From contig JBBPSI010000358.1 in assembly GCA_038093515.1 (NCBI GenBank), positions 1 through 19,318 on the forward strand: a stretch of DNA of 19,318 nucleotides, in the 5' to 3' direction. Origin of the DNA: Butyriboletus loyo (Eukaryota; Basidiomycota; Agaricomycetes; Boletales; Boletaceae). The notes beneath the pieces are model-generated. The model searched no databases and had not been told where the DNA came from. It was given only the letters and a program-made list of their open reading frames with translations. The translations under genes and the position numbers were made by a program. This document shows, piece after piece, positions 1 to 9,444 of this stretch. Every line of letters starts with the position of its first letter. The stretch's first letter is position 1.

Positions 1-1310
1 TGATTAGTTCAGGATACATTCCACCCGTGTCCTCGAAGAGTGCCCGGCGGAGTAACGTTTCAGAACTTCACGTCGACAAGATAAGAATAAACAAGCAGGA
101 GAAGGCAACAACGTTGACTTACATGCCGAAACGTTCTGCGACCCCAGGCAGGTACCAAACAGGCTCGACCGCAGCCTTGCTTGCATTGACCTCTACTCCT
201 GGATCTGCATCGCTCACCGAGCCATCCGCGTTTTTCAGGGGCCTCGTTCGCAAGACCACACGCTCGTCCACGTTGAGCTCGCCCTTTCTTGCCAACTCGT
301 CTAGCTCGCTCAATTTGATATGCGCCTTCGTTACCGCGATGCTCGGACGAATGTCCAAGCCCAACTCGTCGATCTCTTTCTTGAAAACTTGAGGGACGAG
401 ATGTCCCCACGGGTCAAATGAGACGATCTTCATGGGGTCATACCAGGATGGCTGAGGAGGAATCGGGACTGGAGGCTCGGTCTTCGAGTAGTCGGGTTTG
501 TGGGACGGGTTGAGTGTACCCATTGCGATAGCAAGAGCTCGATATATCGAATAGGAGCCGGAATGTGCGCCGAGGGCATTACGCTGTTTGATAGAAGTCG
601 CAAGTCGAGAACAGATAACGGGTCCGCGGACAGCAGGATCGGAGGCTCCCCATTGGAGCGGATAAGGCTTGATGCCATGCTGGTCTGGGTAAGCTATTGT
701 GAAGTGCCGTCAGTTCGATGTCATGAGAAGAGGTAAGCGTCAGGGGTTAAATGTGCCGCTACACAAGCAGACACAAGTATGATCCGGAGGCTGGGAAAAT
801 GACGTGTCTCCGGCTATCATGAGACCCATTAAACCGACTCGGGTCACGCAGGCGCGACGGAACATGTATCCGAACAGGTCACGTTCCGAACCGATTGGAG
901 GGGGAAACTCACTCGCTAGAACGACTCGACCAGGGTACAGGGCCTTCTCGCGCTCCTTGTCTACTAATAGACGGTCCGAAGATGTGTTTGCGGGAGGCAT
1001 AGACGACGCGGGGTGAGCCCTCGTCAAGGATGCCGATGGCGATAAGAGCAAGTTCGAGGACGGCGGCGAACCTGGACCATCGGGACCGTTGCGTCCGGGA
1101 ATCGGGATTCCAGATGTGTATAGTGCGGGGGACGGTGAGGTCAAGGCGTCGAGCTTCAGCACCGTGTCGATGTGAATGCGGTCAGTCTCGCGACGTAAGG
1201 GAGAACGTCGGTGGCGTTACCTTTGCCTGTAAGGTTTGCTGAGATACCTGGAGCGCTTTGATCTGGGAAAGGATCTGTGTCAGAACGGTGTCGTCGTTGC
1301 CAGTGGACAT
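1..1310 (-). CDS. URC1: URC1-like GTP cyclohydrolase II family protein, 5' part (runs off the left edge)
   Basis: Seen: four exons on the minus strand, 1310-1221, 1153-913, 693-123 and 65-1, with introns 1154-1220 (67 nt), 694-912 (219 nt) and 66-122 (57 nt). All are GT-AG and keep one frame. The first about 75 residues are a coiled-coil-like start (MSTGNDDTVLTQILSQIKAL) and a Pro/Ser-rich linker. The conserved part then begins with RVVLATYPDQHGIKPYPLQW and includes RNALGAHSGSYSIYRALAIA, KIVSFDPWGHL, IRPSIAVTKAHI and VEPVWYLPGVAERFG. Known: this is the N-terminal domain (GTP_CH_N type) that sets URC1-like enzymes of the fungal uracil-catabolism (URC) pathway apart from the short riboflavin GTP cyclohydrolase II. 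The C-terminal cyclohydrolase domain with its zinc-binding cysteines would lie beyond position 1. The start is the only ATG in frame with exon 1. Inference: cytosolic enzyme of pyrimidine breakdown; a RibA-type role is the alternative. Confidence 0.9.
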
Positions 1311-1385
1311 GGATTGGAAAGAAAGCGAACAAGATAGGATGATGGTAGTAGGAAGAGAAGCCGTCCGGGTAGCGGCTACTTGCCG

Positions 1386-1393
1386 TCTTATAG
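1386..1393 (-). promoter_or_regulatory. Candidate TATA element of the URC1-like gene
   Basis: The minus strand reads CTATAAGA inside GGCTATAAGACGG, about 76 nt upstream of the ATG at 1310. This is a good match in sequence and distance for a fungal TATA element, but there is no experimental support. The surrounding 1311-1707 interval (397 nt) must hold the URC1 promoter and the 3' end of the upstream minus-strand gene. I see no gene in it. Confidence 0.4.
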
Positions 1394-1707
1394 CCGACTT
1401 GGAGAAGTAATTACATCAATCGTGACGACGTCCATACCTTTTCCGGGTTAAACTCGGTCCACCAAACATGTCAGACCAGAGATTAGACCATGGATTACAT
1501 GCGGACTCGACATTAAAGAGCAAAGGGAGCCGATATCAAAAGTACACGGGCCTCAAGGGCTTGAACTCGTAACAAAATGCAGAGAAAGAGAGTGATACCA
1601 TACATGCTAAGAAGATGTAACCAAGTATGCGCAGACGAAATGCGAGCAGCGACAGATATGCCAAGAAAACAATCCGAGACAACCCGCCTTAGAAATAATA
1701 CTGTGCC

Positions 1708-2700
1708 TCAATAAATTTCCTCCAGGTCAAACAAAGATCTGGGATCGAAGCTCTCAGTGCACCCTTCCCTCATCTCCTTGATAACGTGCATCACCGTGTC
1801 CCGTTCGTCGGAGGGGCCGCTGTGAGCCCAACCCGCACACGACGCAGATCGACGAAGCGCTGTTGACCCTTGCACAGCAGCTGCGTGCAACGACCCCTTT
1901 CTCCCTGGTGGAGTGATGGTGTTCGCGGGGTAACCGAATATTCTCTCGGGGTTCTCATCCTCCTTACCCTTCCGCGACTTGCCAACGTTCAGCAGCGCCG
2001 CTACCGATTTCTTGATGTTAGTCCTGAGATTATCGCTCGACGGAGGGACGTGTCTGAGAGGACGAGCCGGAACGTGTTCTGGAAACGGAATGGCATCGAG
2101 GGACACTTGCTGAAAGGTATGATCGCAAGGATTTTGGATGGGATTGGCGCGGGAAGGTGCGTTCGGAAAACCCTGGAATCTGGGCCGATCATGTCTCTGA
2201 TGAACGACGAGAGGCTCTCCTGCTGTGGCCTTCCTGATAAGAACATTGTCCGTCACCTGAGAAAGGGTGGGGGACCCTGCCACGTTCTGGTTAGGTGCAT
2301 CTCTGCGCACGTGAGTCACATTCCTCCGATACGACGGGTTCGTCTGTGGAGGAACGCGAGCGGGTACGTTCGCGAAGCCGCGTTGCTCGGAGGGGCCTGC
2401 GCGTAGCTGGTCTACAGACATCATGCGACGCGGGTAGTGTCCAGGGACGACAGCTTGAACGTAGGCTTTGCGCACAACGTTGCGATAGTGGCATTCGGGG
2501 TCGTAAAGTGACCGGAGGGAGTCCTGACGGGCGCATTCAGTGGAGCAGAACCAAAATTCGTGGGATTCAACTGTCTTCCTGCCGCAGAAACAGAACTCTG
2601 GGGCGAAGGAGTCCATATTGGGGGGTGGTGCGGGTAAAACGAGATTGTGCATGAGTGGAATAGGACCAGCCTTAAAGTTGAGAGGGAGATATGGAGACAA
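1708..2700 (-). CDS. Hypothetical protein with N-terminal cysteine-rich (putative zinc-binding) motif
   Basis: An uninterrupted 330-codon frame with no intron needed. Residues 37-56 hold a CxC-x12-CxxxC arrangement (C37, C39, C52, C56) in the context FCFCG...FWFCSTECARQDSLRSL, with C70/H71 as possible further ligands. The FCS-x-ECAR segment resembles treble-clef or FCS-type zinc fingers. From about residue 85 the chain is basic, Pro/Ser/Arg-rich and probably disordered; the last 30 residues become acidic and more ordered (MHVIKEMREGCTE, ending SLFDLEEIY). I do not recognise a named family and assign no function. Similar short proteins with this cysteine motif occur as uncharacterised proteins in mushrooms (from memory, not checked). 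Translation could start instead at M29 (2616), just before the cysteine motif, because the first 28 residues look unconserved. Confidence 0.65.
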   Translation of the reverse strand: MSPYLPLNFKAGPIPLMHNLVLPAPPPNMDSFAPEFCFCGRKTVESHEFWFCSTECARQDSLRSLYDPECHYRNVVRKAYVQAVVPGHYPRRMMSVDQLRAGPSEQRGFANVPARVPPQTNPSYRRNVTHVRRDAPNQNVAGSPTLSQVTDNVLIRKATAGEPLVVHQRHDRPRFQGFPNAPSRANPIQNPCDHTFQQVSLDAIPFPEHVPARPLRHVPPSSDNLRTNIKKSVAALLNVGKSRKGKEDENPERIFGYPANTITPPGRKGSLHAAAVQGSTALRRSASCAGWAHSGPSDERDTVMHVIKEMREGCTESFDPRSLFDLEEIY

Positions 2701-4210
2701 GTGCTCAAGAATGGTATGAAAGTGTGATGGCGAAGCACCAAACAGTGAGCCTATTTATCATATTTGCTTTGATGTTTTTTTCGAGTTTGCTGTGGACGGG
2801 GTGGACGACGAGCTTTTTGTTTTTGGAGAACAAAGCAATTTGGCAACGACAGATTTGGACAGGAATGCGCTACGGGGTCCACATACACCGCCAGGACGGG
2901 GATTGTGGACCAGACAGTGGGTCTACACAAGCACGGGAACAATGGTCAGACGGGATCGAGAGCCCTCGGGAAGAAGACTGGTGGAATTATATCGATAAAC
3001 CGTCGACAGTTGGAGTTTTGAAACCTCACCTATGGTTTGAAACCCGGATGGCTTGTTCAGGGAGCGTTGACCAACCGTCTGATCTGGTAATAAAACCAGA
3101 TTCGTGTGATGAGATAAAGTTGGGGGTTCCTCGTCGCCTTGCGTGGATGTCTATGAGTAATAATGGTTAGCGAGTTTCGCAGAGCCTGGATGCTGCCAGG
3201 TGGGTATAATATCCCAGAGGACTCACATCCTGACAAGAAAGGAAATACCCCTATGCGTGGATCCAGTATGTTCAACCACATTTACCGTCCTCGCGTCGAC
3301 AGGCACATGTAACAACTTTGAACGGGTTCAAAGAGACATTTTGCGAGTAGGTAAGCGTCAACACTCTACTGGATAGCAATCCACTGAGGTCGCTGTTTGA
3401 CGAGTCGCGTTCGGGGGCATCACCATCAATATTGTAGACCGTTCACCTGCCTAAATGTCACGTCCTCTGGGTACCAATGCCCGTGCCTGTGTCCAACTTC
3501 TGAGCTATCCTTCAAGTCCAGGAATGACTGAACTTGGTTGCGAGAAGGGACAGGGAATGACGACGCTCACTTTCGCACGAGAGCTAGTAGCACTCCCTGA
3601 CTTCCTTAATACTCTCAAACGGTCACGGTGTTGATGCATGTCGGTGGTGACGCCTCTGAGCGCTCAAAGGTCGCTCTTATTAGCACTTCTTGCACGTCCG
3701 TTCTAGAGACGAGGAGGCACCGAGAAAACGGGTAACAACGCAAGGAACGAAAGGCATTGACACCTTGGACCTAACCTATCGAGAGGTTGTACTGCATTCG
3801 CAGACGCACGTCCCCTCTCGGTGGAGGGAGAGGCGAACATGGAGCAGACGATCAAACTCCGTAGCGTGGTCGAAGGGGAGACGAACCAAAGAATAGCATC
3901 GTTTCACGCCCAAGTTCGTTATGCAACTTAGATGGAGTCTCCAAAATCCGCATCCGCCCGCGCAACTAGAAGCAATGGTATCGCGTCCATGAATTATATA
4001 AGCACAAGTACATACATGGAAGTTTGTTCCCATCACTTTTCACTGTTCTTCTGCTGTTACCGAAGTATTTCACCAGCACATATCACATCAACTTTTTGTC
4101 ACGACTCCACGTCCCGCTCAAGGCTCTTGAAGGTGGACCTTTGTCACCTACCAAAGGACTAAGAAACGCTACGCAGGTCGTGATTTGCGTACATACGATC
4201 GGTTCTGCCC
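2701..4210. other. About 1.5 kb without a convincing gene
   Basis: This lies between the start of the minus-strand cysteine-motif gene and the start of KRE33. It should contain both divergent promoters. A plus-strand frame at 2691-3170 (159 codons) has one hydrophobic stretch (TVSLFIIFALMFFSSLLW), but its ATG overlaps the 5' end of the opposite gene by 10 bp and the rest looks like translated noncoding DNA. Short frames at 3690-3896, 3932-4162 and 3776-4036 (minus) show no family resemblance. I found no tRNA fold, repeat or transposon end. Confidence 0.5.
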
Positions 4211-7200
4211 ATGCGTAAACAGCTTGACCCTCGAATACCGACCCTCATCACAAATAATGTCAAGAAGAACCACAGATCATTCATAGTCTTGGTCGGGGAC
4301 AAGAGCAGAGACCAAGTGCGTCCAGTCCAGTGGGAGAAGTGATTTGGCTGCTTACCTTAAGGGATCAGATTGTAAACCTCCATTACTTACTCTCCCAAGC
4401 TCGGGTCTCAGCACGGCCGTCGGTGCTATGGTGCTACAAGAAAGATCTCGGGTTCACGACGTGAGTGGCATATCCGTGTACGATTTTGGAGAAATGCAGC
4501 TGTTAAGCATACCTCACCCCAACCGATTGACGGGCTAAATTAGACATCGTAAAAAACGAGAAGCCAAGATCAAGCGCGATGTAAAACGTGGCCTACGAGA
4601 ACCTAACGAGCAAAATCCATTCGAAATTTTTGTTACCGTCACTGACATCCGATATACCTACTACAAGGAAACAGACAGAATCCTCGGAAACACTTTTGGG
4701 ATGTGTGTCTTGCAAGATTTTGAGGCTATCACACCCAACTTGCTCGCACGAACGGTCGAAACGGTGGAGGGCGGTGGACTTGTAGTGCTATTGCTGAAGA
4801 CAATGACGTCACTCAGGCAACTGTACACGATGACCATGGTGAACACGTTCGCTATATGAATGGAGTGAATGGAACTCATTGTCTGTGCAGGATGTTCATG
4901 CTCGTTATCGCACTTCGTCTCATGATTCCGTGGTCGCTCGATTCAACGAGCGCTTTATCCTGTCTTTAGGGTCCTGCGCGGACTGCTTGGTTTTGGATGA
5001 TGAGCTTAATGTACTCCCCATCTCCAAAGGAAAAGATATAACGCCCATCGAAGAGGAACAGAGCAAAGGAAAGGCTGACCTGGACCTCAAGGACCTCAAA
5101 GATAGCTTAGCCGATACCAAGCCTGTTGGCGAACTCGTCAAGCTTGCAAAAACCATCGATCAAGCACAAGCCCTCCTCACTTTTGTGGAAGCTATTTCCG
5201 AAAAGACTCTCGCCTCTACTGTGGCATTGACAGCTGCTCGCGGACGTGGCAAGTCTGCAACGTTGGGTCTCGCGATTGCAGCTGCGCTGGGGCACGGGTA
5301 TTCGAACGTCTTCGTGACGAGTCCGAGCCCGGAGAACTTAAAGACACTGTTCGAGTTCGTCTTCAAAGGATTGGATGCCTTGGGATATGAAGAGCATCTC
5401 GATTATGACATATTGCAGAGCACCAACCCTGATTTCAACAAAGCTATCGTCAGGGTCAACGTCTTTCGCCAGCATCGTCAAACTATCCAAGTCGGTTATA
5501 TCTGCTCATCAGTGTTCTGTTGCCTCACTCTCATGTTCCTATAGTACATCCAACCTGAGGATGCCCATGTCTTGGGACAGGCTGAACTTGTCATCATCGA
5601 CGAGGCTGCAGCCATCCCCCTTCCTCTTGTACGCAACCTCCTTGGTCCGTACCTTGTATTCATGGTGTCAACTATCAACGGATACGAAGGGACTGGTCGT
5701 TCTCTTTCTCTTAAACTCATACAACAACTGCGCGAAAGCACTCGCCCCTCCCTCACCAAAGACGCTACCACGACGGATTCATCTACCGCAACCACGTCTA
5801 CCTCCAAAAAGGCGATTGCTGGTCACTCCAACGCCCCCAAAATGCGCACGTTGCGCGAAATAAAACTCGAGACACCCATTCGTTATTGTGTCGGAGATAA
5901 AATTGAAAAATGGTTGAACGGCCTGCTGTGTCTGGATGCTACCATCTCCTCCAAGTCTGCTGTCGCTTCGGCACAGGGATGCCCTCATCCGTCTACGTGC
6001 GAGCTGTACTATGTCTCACGGGATACGCTGTTCAGTTACCATCCCGCGTCTGAGATGTTCCTTCAGCGAATGATGGCTCTTTATGTTGCCTCGCATTACA
6101 AAAACCAACCCAACGATCTCCAGCTGATGTCGGATGCTCCCGCACATCACCTCTTCGTCCTCCTTCCGCCCCTCAAGGACGATGAATCATATCTCCCGGA
6201 ACCACTCGTGGTACTGCAGGTCGCACTCGAAGGCGACATCAGTAAAGCGGCGATCATGGAGGGCTTAAGCAGGGGTTTGAGAGCAGGGGGTGATATGATT
6301 CCCTGGATTGTCGCGCAGCAGTTCCAGGAGAGCAAGTTTGGTATGTTGAGCGGTGCGCGAATCGTCAGGATCGCGACACACCCAGACTACGCAAACGTGA
6401 GTTTTTCTATCGCGGTCTTTTTCTAGTCATACCGTTCTATTGGTGCTCAACTCGCAGCATCGCTGGGAGGGAAGGGTGGCATTAGTGACGATTTTAATGG
6501 AACCGTGTTTTGTGAACGCTGATGAGATGAATTTTCTTTTCTGAACACGTTGTACAGATGGGGTATGGCGCTCGAGCCCTCAAAGCCCTCAATTCATTCT
6601 ACAGCGGAGAATACTTCAACCTTTCCGAGAATAGCCTTTCCGAGCCGTCTTATCCCGATGCCAGTTTGTTCGATCCTGTGCGTTTGTTCCCCATATCCGA
6701 CCGTGGTTAATCATTTAACTTGACCCACGTGTCGCCGGTGCCTTTATGTTCGTTTTCTCTCTCCTTGTTCTGAGAAGAACACGGATCTTCAAACTGATCA
6801 CCCTACCGTCCGCGCGACGAATGCGATGCCGCCGTTGCTTCAGCGACTCTCAGAGAGGAAACCGGAAAGTTTGGATTATCTAGGTGTTTCATACGGGTTG
6901 ACATCACCGTTACTGAGGTGCGTTACTTTATTTCATTTCATTCTCGGATCTCGAAAACCACGCTTGGAGGCGGACGTACGGCTGTGTCGCACGTCTTCCA
7001 TTAATCAATCAATACACTGAAATGTTGATCGAAAACAGGTTCTGGAAACGTGCGGGCTTCGTGCCCCTCTATCTTCGGCAAACACAGTCCGAGCTCACGG
7101 GTGAACATACATGCGTGATGGTTCGGGGGCTGAACAGCTCGGCTGAAAGCGACCTCGAGTGGTTGGGTGAGTTTGCAAAGGGTGAGTCGCACACGTTTCA

Positions 7201-8417
7201 CGAGCAAGGATATGGAAATGACCGTGTGATGCGGTAGACTTCAGACGACGCTTCCTATCATTACTCTCTTTCAAGTTCAGAGAGTTTGGGAGCGTGACCG
7301 CATTAAGCATCCTCGAAGCTGCCAATGGGGGAGTGAAAAAAGGTGGCGAGAGAGATACTTCTTCCCGTCCACGAGGTGGGCACTGATCCGTCCTTTGGGC
7401 ATTCTTCCACCTTGACTCTACCACTAGTCGTTGCCTCGTCCGAACTTTCATTTCTCCTGACACCGTTTGATCTCAAACGCCTCGACTCATATGCTAATAA
7501 CATGGTCGACTACCATGTCATCCTCGACCTCTTACCTTGCATCGCCTCCCTCTACTTCGACAAACGGCTAGGAGATGATGTGAGTCTGTCTGCTGTGCAA
7601 GCATCGATATTTCTCGGGATGGGCCTCCAGAGAAAGTCAATCGAGGAAGTGGAGGTGAGTGCGATCGTAAAGCCACCGCAATGGTGATGAAATGGATTGC
7701 CGACGTCGATCAACAGAAAGAGTTATCACTACCCGTCTCTCAAGCATTGGCGCTGTTCAACAAGCTCGTACGCAAGATCAGCAAGAAATTGACAGATATC
7801 CAGAAGGATGCCATCGGGGCAGATATCCCCATGGCAACCCCGCCGAAGAAACGTAAGGAGCCACGTGTCCACGATGAAACGGAGGCCGACGATGGTGGCA
7901 GTGGTGGGGAAGCATCGAAGTCATGGCAACCTATCGACGCGAACATTGATGAAGAACTCGAAGAAGCAGGTGATGAGGCGATGCGGGCTCTACGCGAGAA
8001 ACAGCGTGCTATGATTGAGTCGCTTGATCTGAGCAGGTAAGTGCCATCTGTAAGCCATTTACATCACCCCCCCTTTCCTGCCACCTATCGCCGCTTTGAC
8101 CCATCCGCAAATGGGGAATGATGATCTCATATGGCTGGTTTATAAATACCATTCGCATTTGTGGCGGGATTTTGATTGCCAATGGGACGTGGACTGATGG
8201 TTTGTTGTGCCATCGTAGATATGCCATCAACGATGCAGCTGCGGACTGGAGTGCTGCGGAGGCTCAGGCGACGAAACTTATGCAGGGAAAAGCGGGGGCT
8301 ACTGTCGTGAGCATTAGAAGCGGGGCTATTTCTGGGAAAAAGCGAAAGGCGGCAACTGGAGGGGAGGAAGGAGGGGGGAAGAAGCCAACGCGGAGGGGGA
8401 AGAAGGTGAAGCGGTAG
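4211..8417 (+). CDS. KRE33: RNA cytidine acetyltransferase (Kre33/NAT10 family), 12 exons
   Basis: Known role: ATP- and acetyl-CoA-dependent formation of N4-acetylcytidine in 18S rRNA and, with a Tan1/THUMPD1 adaptor, in tRNA-Ser/Leu; nucleolar and needed for 40S subunit maturation. Exons: 4211-4315, 4369-4460, 4544-4838, 4891-5490, 5545-6396, 6558-6677, 6778-6917, 7039-7181, 7238-7342, 7428-7654, 7717-8036, 8219-8417. They join in one frame to 1065 aa, close to the yeast (about 1056) and human (1025) proteins. Landmarks: N-terminus MRKQLDPRIPTLITNNVKKN; DUF1726-like TmcA N-terminal domain to about 200; Walker A ARGRGKSA (K285); Walker B LVIIDEAAAIP (D383/E384); GNAT acetyl-CoA loop MGYGARAL (M649-G652); KFWKRAGF-type segment RFWKRAGFVPLYLRQT; C-terminal tRNA-binding domain; Lys/Arg-rich tail, probably a nucleolar signal. 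Uncertain points: the exon 7 acceptor could be 6774 or 6777 (both in frame), and the donor at 7343 (GTGGCG) is weak. All key motifs are intact. Confidence 0.96.
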
Positions 8418-8555
8418 GCCGCATTGATCCGCGTCCGTCCGAGGAGATGGCGTGGGGTGCATCAAGAATAGGATGTCGCTGCTAAGGATACCCACGGATG
8501 CACTGTGTCACTTCTATTGATTGGCACTGGTTGACATCCTCGGCTAGTCTAAGGA

Positions 8556-9167
8556 GTGCTGCCATCGAACTGTCTAGTGTCAACTCGACCGCATGACTCG
8601 TCCAATGGTGAGAACGCACTGCCGAATGGTGTTTTCTTTGTAGCCGGGGCAGGTTATGCGTTCCTGGATGAGCTGACCCCACCCACGGGACTGCTCCAGG
8701 CTCCAGCGAGGTCAACGTTTGGCATGATTCTTCAGCGTGTGTTTCAAGCCATGTCGACGTGTCGTTTCATCGACATCCCTCGTGACTCTCAAGACAACAG
8801 ACCCATGTGCTCGTGCCAATGCCAGTGCCACAGTTTGAGCCTGAAACCGTTTCCGAAAAAAACCGATGGACTACATATGTACCGTTCGTACATGCATCCT
8901 GCTTACGAGAACCCAAGCACAAAACGTAGCTCCAACCCTGAGTCCAACCCGAGCTCCAACCCTGAGCCCGCTCCGCTGTACGTGGCCCCGTCGTACTCAC
9001 GGACCCGCGCGACGACGAGAGTGATGTTTACGGAATGTGGCGCAGAGGTAGGTTTGGTGTTGAGCTTGGTTTTCGATCTGTTAATTACCGATGCCCTACG
9101 TCTCGCGTCGCTCGCTGGCGCTATGACGATCGGACTTTGTGGATTTGGCACCCAAGCACCTCAATAA
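8556..9167 (+). CDS. Doubtful ORF in the KRE33-transporter interval
   Basis: This is the longest frame (203 codons) in the 1-kb gap 8418-9444. It contains a short cysteine-rich run (CSCQCQCH), a low-complexity SNPESNPSSNPEP segment encoded by a small DNA repeat, and a hydrophobic C-terminal stretch. I recognise no domain. A consensus-like donor (GAG|GTAGGT near 9048) raises the chance of a spliced gene, but I cannot build a convincing second exon. Overlapping frames on the minus strand are no better. It may equally be intergenic DNA carrying the 3' end of KRE33 and the promoter of the transporter. Confidence 0.2.
   Translation: MLPSNCLVSTRPHDSSNGENALPNGVFFVAGAGYAFLDELTPPTGLLQAPARSTFGMILQRVFQAMSTCRFIDIPRDSQDNRPMCSCQCQCHSLSLKPFPKKTDGLHMYRSYMHPAYENPSTKRSSNPESNPSSNPEPAPLYVAPSYSRTRATTRVMFTECGAEVGLVLSLVFDLLITDALRLASLAGAMTIGLCGFGTQAPQ
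8928..8966 (+). repeat. Short direct repeat, 15-bp unit with 24-bp period
   Basis: AGCTCCAACCCTGAG occurs exactly at 8928-8942 and 8952-8966, with a partial copy (TCCAACCCG) at 8943-8951 between them. If translated in the plus-strand frame it gives SNPE/SNPS/SNPE. It looks like replication slippage and no function is implied. Confidence 0.7.
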
Positions 9168-9341
9168 ACTGGGGACTAGGGTCGCTGTGTCAGCTGCCAG
9201 TCCGTTCAAATGCACCCTGCCGTAAAGTGGAGGTTGTGCCTGGCGAGCAAGCGCCTCTGAAGGGGCTTGAGAACTCCATTTGGGTTTCTCAGAATTTCAG
9301 TGGAGACCGGTAATCGTACGCGTGCCTCGTGATTAAATGCT

Positions 9342-9350
9342 CATATATAC
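9342..9350 (+). promoter_or_regulatory. Candidate TATA element of the first JEN1-like gene
   Basis: CATATATAC lies about 95 nt upstream of the ATG at 9445, a plausible TATA box for the transporter. This is position and sequence evidence only. Confidence 0.35.
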
Positions 9351-9444
9351 CGGCTTCACTGACACCCAGGGTTGATTGTTGACATCTCCCCGGAGCCTCT
9401 GCTAAGCTATCAGCATCAGCACCGTTCCTCCACCCTAGGCCATT

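Noticed and set aside
913..1153. Apparent frameshift in the URC1-like gene, from a second frame reading YASRKHIFGPSIS beside VDKEREKALYPGRV
   Set aside because: The alternative frame is a coincidence. The Pro/Ser-rich frame continues uninterrupted into RVVLA and joins TYPDQHG through a normal intron, so no frameshift is needed.
1545..1580. tRNA-like T-loop (GTTCAAGC on the minus strand)
   Set aside because: The stem flanking the loop does not pair, and no acceptor, D or anticodon arms can be built around it.
2691..3170. 159-codon plus-strand frame with a hydrophobic segment
   Set aside because: Its start overlaps the 5' end of the opposite-strand gene, the sequence after the hydrophobic stretch looks like random translation, and no family resemblance or splice pattern supports it.
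6459..6500. Extra exon inside KRE33 intron 5 (after the CTCGCAG acceptor)
   Set aside because: The family sequence HPDYxNMGYG is continuous across 6396/6558, so an exon there would insert residues into the acetyl-CoA loop. It is kept only as a possible alternative splice.
7808..8014. Alternative frames within the KRE33 C-terminal exons
   Set aside because: The spliced NAT10-family reading frame fully explains the interval.
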